A DNA stretch of 64,000 bases. Source: Actinomycetota bacterium (lineage in GTDB: Bacteria; Actinomycetota; Acidimicrobiia; Acidimicrobiales; Acidimicrobilacustridaceae). Numbering within the stretch: position 1 is the first letter of the stretch; each line of letters starts with the position of its first letter. The notes under the pieces are model-generated. The model searched no databases and had not been told where the DNA came from. It saw nothing but the letters and a program-made list of their open reading frames with translations. Shown here piece by piece: positions 58,093 through 64,000 of this stretch. The stretch spans positions 46,043-110,042 of the forward strand of contig JACPNV010000031.1 of NCBI GenBank assembly GCA_016185305.1, given 5' to 3'. A program made the position numbers and the translations under genes.

Positions 58093-58953
58093 ATGAAGCG
58101 CACGCTCCCGAGATCGATGTGGACGTTGCTCGAGCCGATCCATGCGGTGGTGTACTTCGCGCCGGAGGTCGCCGATGCGCTGCGCGACCTCGGCCTCAAG
58201 GGTTGGTGGATGGGCTACTTCGCCGGTCGAGGCGCCCCGCTCGGGCCGGTAAGCAGCAAGGTCGTGACCGCGACCTTCTACAACTTCGAACCGGCGATGG
58301 TCGAGCGGGCGGTGCCCGACGCGTGGAAGTACGCGACGCCGGGCGCGGTCCTCGACGCCAGGCTCGGGGCGATGGACGAAGCGCTCACGCGGTTGCTCGG
58401 CAACAAGCTCATCGATTCCGAAGAGCTCGCGCTCGCCGCCGACTTGGCCAAGCTCGCGATCGACGGCTGCGACGTCGCCGGGCGTGCGCTGTTCGCAGCG
58501 CACATGCAACTGCCGTGGCCGGAGCAGCCGCATCTCGCGCTGTGGCACGCGGCCACGCTTTTGCGCGAGCACCGGGGTGACGGCCACGTGGCCGCGCTCG
58601 TCACCGCCGGCCTCGACGGCTGCGAGGCGCTCATCACCATGACCACGACCGGTGCCGTCCCGCGGGCGTTGCTGCAGCCGGCGCGCGGCTGGACCGATGA
58701 CGACTGGACGGCGGCAACCGGCCGGTTGCGCGACAAGGGCTGGCTCGATGCGGACGCCGACTTGACCGAGGACGGCGTGGCTGGCCGTGAGGAGATCGAG
58801 CACCTCACCGATGCGCTCGCCGCCGGGCCGTGGCGCTCGCTGGGCAACGAGGGCTGTTCGCAGCTCGCCGCATTGGTGCAGCCGTTGACCGAACGCATCC
58901 TCGACGCCGGCGGCGTCCCCATCCCGAACCCGATCGGGGTCGGCCGGCCGTAG
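58093..58953 (+). CDS. SCO6745-family protein
   Basis: A 286-residue alpha-helical protein beginning MKRTLPRSMWTLLEPIHAVV and YFAPEVADALRDLGLKGWWM, followed by FAGRGAPLGPVSSKVVTATF. This N-terminal signature (LEPIHAVVYFAPE and GYFAGRAAPLG) is typical of the actinobacterial SCO6745 family, whose biochemical role is unknown; winged-helix-like C-terminal segments (WTAATGRLRDKGWLDADADL) have been taken to suggest regulation or ligand binding. It is divergent from rimO and convergent with the small gene at 58957, 3 bases away. Confidence 0.88.
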   Translation: MKRTLPRSMWTLLEPIHAVVYFAPEVADALRDLGLKGWWMGYFAGRGAPLGPVSSKVVTATFYNFEPAMVERAVPDAWKYATPGAVLDARLGAMDEALTRLLGNKLIDSEELALAADLAKLAIDGCDVAGRALFAAHMQLPWPEQPHLALWHAATLLREHRGDGHVAALVTAGLDGCEALITMTTTGAVPRALLQPARGWTDDDWTAATGRLRDKGWLDADADLTEDGVAGREEIEHLTDALAAGPWRSLGNEGCSQLAALVQPLTERILDAGGVPIPNPIGVGRP

Positions 58954-58956
58954 CGC

Positions 58957-59229
58957 TCAGAAGAACCGGCGGAGACCCTTGATGCCCTGGATCACGCCGT
59001 CGACGGGCGGGTACTTCTTCCCGTTGTCCCAAAGCCAGTTCGGGATCGCGCCGCCACCGCCGCCATAGTTCGGCTCCTTGCCGGGCGGCGGCCCCTGCTC
59101 GATCGGCAACTTGACCGTGTGGCCCTCCACGTCGTCGCCGTCGGTCGTGTCGCCAGGAAGTTCGAGGTCACGTTTCCAATGTCGGCGCCATCTTGTGCCC
59201 CCTGCATCGACTGCCGACCTTGATACCAC
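58957..59229 (-). CDS. small glycine/proline-rich protein at the end of the ECF-ABC operon
   Basis: A 90-codon frame from a GTG, 36 bases after the ABC ATPase stop. The likely conserved part is the last 55 residues: EGHTVKLPIEQGPPPGKEPN, YGGGGGAIPNWLWDNGKKYP and VDGVIQGIKGLRRFF. It has no signal peptide or membrane helix and one or two amphipathic stretches at the end. A later start is possible. Its place as fourth gene after sigma, anti-sigma/permease and ATPase suggests a substrate or accessory peptide of the transporter, but nothing in the sequence proves it. Confidence 0.5.
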   Translation of the reverse strand: MVSRSAVDAGGTRWRRHWKRDLELPGDTTDGDDVEGHTVKLPIEQGPPPGKEPNYGGGGGAIPNWLWDNGKKYPPVDGVIQGIKGLRRFF

Positions 59230-59265
59230 GCATCTCGACGACGAAAGGGCTGTGGGGATCGACGC

Positions 59266-60141
59266 TCACGCGGCGTCGGGGCGGCGAACGGAACCGACGA
59301 GCAACAGGTACGCGTCCTCGAGCGTCGGTTCGTCGAAGGTCGCGCCCGCCGGTGGATCGCCGATGCAGCGATACCAACCGTCGGGCGTGCGCCAGGAGAG
59401 CCGTGTGCCCGCGCCGGGTACGGGTTGGCCATGGGCAAGCCACACTCGCCCCCGCGCCGTTGTGGCCAGCCCCGCCGGTGTGCCGGTGTAGACGATGCGA
59501 CCCTGATCGATGACGTGCAACGCCTGCGCGAACGCGGCGGCTTCCTCGGTGAGATGGGTGGAAACGATGACGGTCGAGCGCTCGCCCAGCCGTGACAGGC
59601 GGTCGCGCAGCATCAACCGTTGTTCGGGATCGAGCCCGGAAGCGGGCTCGTCGAGCAGCACCAGACCGGGGACGCCGAGGATCGCTTGCGCGATCGACAG
59701 TCGCTGCCGCATGCCTGCGGAGAGGTCCTTCACCCTGTCGCGTGCCCGGTCGGACAGGCCGACCTCGTGGAGCACGCGGTAGACATCGGCATGGCGGGAG
59801 CGGATGTTCGCGTGCCCCTTGACGATGCCGAAGTAGTCGACGACATCGAAGACCGTCGCGTTGGCCGCGAAGTTGGGCTCCTGCGGCGAGTAGCCGAGCC
59901 GGCGCCGCACTTCTGTGCGCTGCACGACGTCGGCGACGTCGAGCCCGTCGACGAGCACCGAACCGTGATCGGGACGCAGCACGGTGGCGAGCGTGCGGAG
60001 CAGCGTGGTCTTGCCTGCGCCGTTCGGCCCGAGCAACGCGACGACACCGCCGCTCGCGGCGAACGACACGCCGGCGAGCGCGGCACGGGCGCCGAACCGC
60101 TTGTGCAGCCCGCTCGCGACGACTGTGCTCGGCCGGTTCAC
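59266..60141 (-). CDS. ABC transporter ATP-binding protein
   Basis: A 291-residue ABC ATPase. Walker A is ALLGPNGAGKTTLLRTL, the Q-loop lies in LGYSPQEPNFAANATVFDVV, the signature is KDLSAGMRQRLSIAQAI, and Walker B is LVLLDEPASGLDPEQ, followed by the H-loop VIVSTHLTEEAAA. A C-terminal extension of about 80 residues ends GATFDEPTLEDAYLLLVGS, as in export-type ABC-2 ATPases. It should power the multi-pass partner encoded just upstream. The GTG at 60141 overlaps that gene's stop (GTGA). Confidence 0.95.
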   Translation of the reverse strand: MNRPSTVVASGLHKRFGARAALAGVSFAASGGVVALLGPNGAGKTTLLRTLATVLRPDHGSVLVDGLDVADVVQRTEVRRRLGYSPQEPNFAANATVFDVVDYFGIVKGHANIRSRHADVYRVLHEVGLSDRARDRVKDLSAGMRQRLSIAQAILGVPGLVLLDEPASGLDPEQRLMLRDRLSRLGERSTVIVSTHLTEEAAAFAQALHVIDQGRIVYTGTPAGLATTARGRVWLAHGQPVPGAGTRLSWRTPDGWYRCIGDPPAGATFDEPTLEDAYLLLVGSVRRPDAA

Positions 60142-61004
60142 GAGGAGCCCTCCGCCGCGACGTCGAAACGTCGGCGCCGCACGACCACGGCGGCGGTGGC
60201 GGCCATCGCCAGCAACGAGAACGCGACCTGACCGGCGCCTCGGTAGAGCACGAGCTGATCGGCGGCGTTGTTGGTCACGGCGATGGCGAGAAGGAGCCAC
60301 GACACCGCCACGATCGTCGCCGCGGCCCTCGGGCGGATGAACGTCGTGAGCGCCAGGCACAGCGACGAGAGCGCGAGCCCGGGCAGGAGCCAGGCGGCAA
60401 CGATCAAGCCGTCGCGGCGGAGCAGGAACAGCGACGCGGCGCCGGCGAGCATGATCGAGGTCAGGAGGACAGCCGCCGTTCGCAGCAGCACCAGGCGGAA
60501 CCCGCTGAGCGGCGCCGCGATGGTGATCTCGTGCGCGGGGTCGACACCGGGACCGTAGGCAAGGGCGACGCCGATGACGGGTACGAGCGGCGCCAGCGCG
60601 AGGAACAGCGCGATGCTGCTGTTCGGACGAGCTGGATTGGTGGCAGCCATGCCGAGCAGCAAGGCGCTCACCACCGCGATGAACCACGACCGGCGGAGCG
60701 AGGGCGTGGCCGCCATCAGGCGAGCGACGTCGCGGGGCAGCCCGAGGCGGGGGATCGTTCGCTCGACGATGCCGCGCCGGGGCGCGTCGAGCTCGGCGGC
60801 GATCATGAACCAGTTGGCGTCGATGCGGGCCTGCGAGACGCTGTGGGCCGCCGCGTTGACCGCCGTTCGGCACACGTCGCAGTGCTGGACGTGCAGCTCG
60901 ACCGAGACCGACGTGGCGGGATCGAGACCACCAGAGCCGTAGACGTGCAGGGTCTCCGGCGGCGGGTGCAACTGTGCTCGGTGCGGGAAGTTGGAGTAGC
61001 TCAT
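60138..61004 (-). CDS. zinc-finger anti-sigma domain fused to a multi-pass permease-like protein
   Basis: A 288-residue protein. Residues 1 to about 60 form a ZAS-type anti-sigma domain with HVQHCDVCRTAV (HxxxCxxC), plus ETLHVYGSGGLDPATSVSVE upstream. From about residue 100 there are six predicted membrane helices (for example WFIAVVSALLLGMAA, IALFLALAPLVPVIGVALAY, AAVLLTSIMLAGAASLFLLR) in an ABC-2-permease-like layout. It overlaps the ECF sigma gene (ATGA) and the ABC ATPase gene (GTGA). The simplest reading is an exporter subunit that also holds the sigma factor in the cytoplasm, so transport state could gate transcription. Confidence 0.85.
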   Translation of the reverse strand: MSYSNFPHRAQLHPPPETLHVYGSGGLDPATSVSVELHVQHCDVCRTAVNAAAHSVSQARIDANWFMIAAELDAPRRGIVERTIPRLGLPRDVARLMAATPSLRRSWFIAVVSALLLGMAATNPARPNSSIALFLALAPLVPVIGVALAYGPGVDPAHEITIAAPLSGFRLVLLRTAAVLLTSIMLAGAASLFLLRRDGLIVAAWLLPGLALSSLCLALTTFIRPRAAATIVAVSWLLLAIAVTNNAADQLVLYRGAGQVAFSLLAMAATAAVVVRRRRFDVAAEGSS

Positions 61005-61573
61005 GCCAGACGTTCCTGGAGTTGGGCGCGGGCGCGCATGAGGCGGGTCTTGACGGTGCCGTGCGGAATGCCGAGCAGGTGCGCGGCCTCCTTGGTCGTG
61101 AGGCCGTCGACGGCGGTGGCGAGGAGGACGGTCTGCAGTTCGGGATCGAGATAGCGGAACGCGTCGCCCAGGTCACCGGAACCGGTGCGGCTCTGGGCGA
61201 ACATCTCGGCTTCGGCTGATGGCAACATCCCTTCCGCCTGCAACGCGGCAGTCGAGGGATCCATTGGTGCGGGCCGGCGCTTGCGCAGTTGGTCGATGAG
61301 TCGGCGTACCGCGATGCCCCAGAGCCAGGCGCCGACGTCACCATCGCCGCGGAACTTCGAGGCGGACGTCCACACCGCGAGGAAGGTGTCCTGCAGCGCG
61401 GTGTCGACGAGCTCTCGCTCGGGGCAGCGGCGTTGCAGGCGAGTCGTGAGCCAACCGGCATGCCGTTGGTAGAGCACGTGGAGCGAGGCGCGGTCTCCAC
61501 CCGCTACGCGCACGACCAGCGTGCGATCGTCTCCCGGGAGCCCGGGTGCCGGCTGCCATGCGGATTGGCTCAT
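61001..61573 (-). CDS. ECF RNA polymerase sigma factor
   Basis: A 190-residue ECF sigma factor. Region 2: SLHVLYQRHAGWLTTRLQRR, VDTALQDTFLAVWTSASKF, AWLWGIAVRRLIDQLRKRR. Region 4: DPELQTVLLATAVDGLTTKE and HLLGIPHGTVKTRLMRARAQ, a clear helix-turn-helix. It lacks a C-terminal extension. It is the first gene of the operon that encodes the anti-sigma/permease fusion and ABC ATPase, and it probably transcribes that operon. The ATG at 61573 is used; the sequence upstream in frame is non-conserved. Confidence 0.94.
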   Translation of the reverse strand: MSQSAWQPAPGLPGDDRTLVVRVAGGDRASLHVLYQRHAGWLTTRLQRRCPERELVDTALQDTFLAVWTSASKFRGDGDVGAWLWGIAVRRLIDQLRKRRPAPMDPSTAALQAEGMLPSAEAEMFAQSRTGSGDLGDAFRYLDPELQTVLLATAVDGLTTKEAAHLLGIPHGTVKTRLMRARAQLQERLA

Positions 61574-61587
61574 CGTGCTCGTCGAGG

Positions 61588-62562
61588 TCACCCTCCGAGT
61601 GGATGGTGGATGATGTCGCGCGGGTCGGTCCTCGGCCACACCACTGTGGCAGGCGGTGCCTTCGACCTGCTCGAGAACGGGTGGAGCATCTGCTGGGTCC
61701 AACTCGCCGGCATGGGGGCGTCGATGCCGTACACCTCGGGCCGGCGGTGCTTCGGCATGTAGTAGGTGCCGAAGATCTTGTCGATGACGGGCAAGAAGCC
61801 GCTGTAGTTCTTGTTGCGGGCCTCGAGGTGGTTGCTGTGGTGCCAGTGGTGGTAGTCGGTGCTGGACCAGATGCCATCGAGCCACCGCATCCGCCAACGC
61901 ACGTTCATGTGGAGGACGACGCCCCAGAGTTGGGTGATCACCGTGAAGGCGCCAAGCGTCCCTGGTCCGACACCGAGCAGCAATGCCGGAGCTGCGATGA
62001 TCGAGCCGACGACCAGACCTTCCATCGGGTGCGCCCGCGCGCCCGAGATCCAGTCGAGCCGCGTGCTCGAGTGGTGCACTGCGTGGAAGCGCCAGAGCGA
62101 CGGCAGCTCGTGCTCGAGCCGATGGGCGCAATAGCCGAGGATCTCGAAGACCACGAACGCGAGCACGGCCTTCGGGACGACCGGGAGCGCGTTGAAGGTC
62201 GTGGCGAGCGGGTTGCCCCGCATCGGCAGGAGCACGATGGTCCATACGACGATGGGGACGACCAGCCCCACCGCCGTGAGGGCGGGCGTCAGCAAGAGGT
62301 GGAACATGTCGGTGCGAAGCCCCGGCCGGCGGATCTGCTGATCGTGGCGCTTCCAGATGCGCTCGATGGGTGTGAGCAGGAGGAAGCCGAAGACGAGCCC
62401 GCCGGCGCTGCCGACCTTGGCCACGAACAGGATCCCGATCAGGGCAGCCAGGCTGCCGGTGACGACCCAGGACGGGATCCGAGCCTTGCGTGCCGGGGCC
62501 GGGACCGGAAGCGGCATGTGAGGCGGACCTGCAGGGCGAACATCGACCGTGGGGGCAGCCAT
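61588..62562 (-). CDS. fatty acid hydroxylase/sterol desaturase-family membrane protein
   Basis: A 324-residue membrane diiron enzyme. The histidine boxes are CAHRLEHELP (HxxxH), HAVHHSST (HxxHH) and DYHHWHHSNH (HxxHH type), as required to bind two irons. Several long hydrophobic segments precede them (AALIGILFVAKVGSAGGLVF, VGLVVPIVVWTIVLLP). It should hydroxylate or desaturate a lipid at the membrane. It lies 14 bases upstream of the ECF sigma gene on the same strand and could share its transcript. The start is ATG 62562; MPLPVPAP at residue 16 is an alternative. Confidence 0.9.
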   Translation of the reverse strand: MAAPTVDVRPAGPPHMPLPVPAPARKARIPSWVVTGSLAALIGILFVAKVGSAGGLVFGFLLLTPIERIWKRHDQQIRRPGLRTDMFHLLLTPALTAVGLVVPIVVWTIVLLPMRGNPLATTFNALPVVPKAVLAFVVFEILGYCAHRLEHELPSLWRFHAVHHSSTRLDWISGARAHPMEGLVVGSIIAAPALLLGVGPGTLGAFTVITQLWGVVLHMNVRWRMRWLDGIWSSTDYHHWHHSNHLEARNKNYSGFLPVIDKIFGTYYMPKHRRPEVYGIDAPMPASWTQQMLHPFSSRSKAPPATVVWPRTDPRDIIHHPLGG

Positions 62563-62618
62563 CGAAGCATCTGTCGGGTCGGGCCTCCCGAACGGTTCAT
62601 GCGTGCTAGAACCCCGCC

Positions 62619-63593
62619 ATGACCGAGCAGACGTCTCGAGAGCTCGGGTACCGCGAGGTGACCTCGGGGCTGCAGTTTCCGGAGGGCCCGATCGCCATGA
62701 CCGACGGCTCGGTCGTTCTGGTCGAGATCGCGAGAGGCACGCTGAGCCGGGTGAACGTCGCCAGCGGCGCGATCGAGGTGGTCGCCGACTGCGGGGGCGG
62801 TCCGAATGGCGCGGCGTTGGGCCCCGACGGGCACGTCTATGTGTGCAACAACGGCGGGTACTTCGAGTGGCACACGACCGACGGCATCACGATCCCCGGA
62901 CCCAACACCGGCGGGCACGCAGGCGGCTCGATCCAGCGGATCGACGTGGCGACCGGTGAGGTCGACACCGTCTACACCTCGTGCGACGGCCAACCGCTCG
63001 TCGCCCCGAACGACCTCGTGTTCGACGACGCCGGCGGCATGTGGTTCACCGATCACGGCGTCCAGCGCGGCGAGCACGCCGACCGGCCCGGCTTGCTGTA
63101 CGCGAAGGCCGACGGGTCTCGCATCGAAGGCAAGGCGTACGGCACCGACTCGACCAACGGCGTCGGCCTGTCGCCGCGCGGCGATCGGGTATATGTGTCC
63201 GAGACGATCTCCGGCACGGTGTGGGAGTGGCCGGTTGCCCGTCCCGGCGTCCTCGCGCTCACAGATCCACCAATCGACAGCGGCTCGCACAGCGGCGGCA
63301 CCCTGTTGTTCGACGCGCCCCCGGGCAACCTGTTCGATTCGCTCGCCGTCGACGGCGAAGGGTGGGTGTGCGTCGCGACGATCGGGCAAGGCGGCATCAC
63401 GTGCGTTGCACCCGACGGTTCCGCGGCCGAACACGTCCCGCTCCCCGATCCGTTGATCACCAACGTGTGCTTCGGCGGGCCTGGGCACGGCAGCGACGAC
63501 TACCGAGTCGCGTACGCGACCGCGTCGTCGAGCGGCAAGCTCTTCGAGTTGGTGTGGCCCCGGCCCGGCCTCCAACTGTTGCGGCGGCGATAA
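62619..63593 (+). CDS. SMP-30/gluconolactonase-family protein
   Basis: A 324-residue six-bladed beta-propeller protein. Family motifs include GLQFPEGPIAM, NGAALGPDGHVYVCNNGGYF, VAPNDLVFDDAGGMWFTDHG and STNGVGLSPRGDRVYVSET, which carry the metal-binding Glu, Asn and Asp of SMP-30/gluconolactonase lactonases. It may hydrolyse a sugar lactone or another cyclic ester. No signal peptide is visible. Its stop codon TAA falls in the loop of a GC-rich hairpin that is part of the 99-bp duplication after the gene. It is divergent from the desaturase-family gene by 56 bases. Confidence 0.92.
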   Translation: MTEQTSRELGYREVTSGLQFPEGPIAMTDGSVVLVEIARGTLSRVNVASGAIEVVADCGGGPNGAALGPDGHVYVCNNGGYFEWHTTDGITIPGPNTGGHAGGSIQRIDVATGEVDTVYTSCDGQPLVAPNDLVFDDAGGMWFTDHGVQRGEHADRPGLLYAKADGSRIEGKAYGTDSTNGVGLSPRGDRVYVSETISGTVWEWPVARPGVLALTDPPIDSGSHSGGTLLFDAPPGNLFDSLAVDGEGWVCVATIGQGGITCVAPDGSAAEHVPLPDPLITNVCFGGPGHGSDDYRVAYATASSSGKLFELVWPRPGLQLLRRR

Positions 63594-63774
63594 TCCGCCG
63601 CCTGCCGTTGCACGGAGCCCAACCCGACCATCCCGCTGCTACGCCTGGCGGCTCCGCAGCCGCAGTATCTCCAGCGGCTGCGGCGGCGATAATCCGCCGC
63701 CTGCCGTCGCACGGAGCCCAACCCGTCCACCCGCCGCTACGCCTGGCGGCTCAGCAGCCGCAGTATCTCCAGCC
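63581..63774. repeat. 99-bp tandem duplication with internal hairpin
   Basis: A unit beginning GCGGCGGCGATAATCC at 63581 recurs at 63680 (period 99 bases) with few differences, through the shared tail CCGCAGTATCTCCAGC. Each unit starts with GGCGGCG-ATAATC-CGCCGCC, a perfect 7-base stem. In the first copy the loop holds the stop codon of the SMP-30-type gene. It may be a duplicated terminator; no coding potential was seen in the remainder. Confidence 0.88.
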
Positions 63775-64000
63775 GTGCACAAGCCGCAGACCAGGTTCAC
63801 GCCGTCTACACGCCGGGCACCGCCTGGCCAGTCATCGGGCACCCGCCAGGCTCATCCCTAGGACGGCTGAACGCCCCGGTTTCGATGCCATCTCATCACT
63901 AACGACGCTTCAACAACGACGCCCGCCCCATCGGGGCGAACGATTCTGGAACGTCTCCCTGGTCCCCACCTGACCCGATCAAGCCGAGCCTTTTCCTTGA
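63775..64000. other. end of window, no gene seen
   Basis: About 225 bases with no convincing frame on either strand. It holds a hairpin CGCCCC-ATC-GGGGCG at 63924-63938, followed by AT-richer sequence, and could carry the terminator of a leftward gene beyond the window or a promoter reading out of it. Confidence 0.5.

Overview
The window is a 64 kb, GC-rich (roughly two-thirds G+C by eye) piece of an actinobacterial chromosome. Gene content and order point to the Acidimicrobiia or a close relative. The evidence is the order rimO-pgsA-cinA ... recA-miaB-miaA-dapF-hflX ... lexA-nrdR that actinobacteria share, a single-polypeptide B12-type ribonucleotide reductase (NrdJ) with its regulator NrdR, frequent GTG/TTG starts, and many ATGA/GTGA/TTGA start-stop overlaps. 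The species cannot be named from sequence alone.

Region 1 (1-9.0 kb) is a leftward catabolic operon: TetR regulator, two amidohydrolases, cytochrome P450, its 3Fe-4S ferredoxin, an SDR and a DinB/mycothiol-isomerase-type protein. An OatA-like acyltransferase-SGNH protein is beside it. Region 2 (9.06-15.6 kb) is a decayed mobile and defence island. It holds lower-GC orphan ORFs, truncated IS5-like and IS256 transposases, a tyrosine-recombinase relic, a scrambled duplicate of a Nudix locus that sits intact at 19 kb, a HEPN-type gene, a complete AbiEi/AbiEii toxin-antitoxin pair with a palindromic operator, and several frameshifted genes. Region 3 (15.6-30.2 kb) is mixed: a Coq7/ferritin-like protein, an ECF sigma factor coupled to a membrane-anchored degenerate SGNH protein, a Nudix hydrolase, and a four-gene operon (PP2C phosphatase, universal stress protein, FluG-like glutamine synthetase, FluG-like amidohydrolase). 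That operon converges on a bacterial ionotropic-glutamate-receptor-type potassium channel. A glycine-rich secreted protein, GNAT enzymes and FolD follow.

Region 4 (30.2-58 kb) is the DNA-metabolism and housekeeping block. nrdJ carries two LAGLIDADG inteins and recA one. NrdR-like boxes precede nrdJ, and nrdR lies 3 kb away. lexA is divergent from a LysM (ChiZ/YneA-like) gene, with four LexA-box-like sites between them, and another box lies upstream of recA. The succinylase branch of lysine/diaminopimelate synthesis (dapC, dapD, dapE, dapF) is interleaved with hflX, miaA and miaB. recX is absent between recA and miaB. msrB, pyrE, thpR, cinA, pgsA and rimO follow.

Region 5 (58-64 kb) has an SCO6745-family protein and a compact leftward operon: ECF sigma, then a zinc-finger anti-sigma domain fused to a multi-pass permease-like protein, then an ABC ATPase, then a small glycine-rich protein. 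After it come a sterol-desaturase-family enzyme, an SMP-30/gluconolactonase-family protein and a 99-bp tandem duplication. The strongest candidates for something new are the anti-sigma/permease fusion operon, the sigma-coupled pseudo-SGNH protein, the three inteins in DNA-metabolism genes (one with a non-canonical penultimate residue directly before the radical cysteine of NrdJ), and the inverted-and-deleted Nudix duplicate. No rRNA, tRNA or CRISPR array was found by eye.
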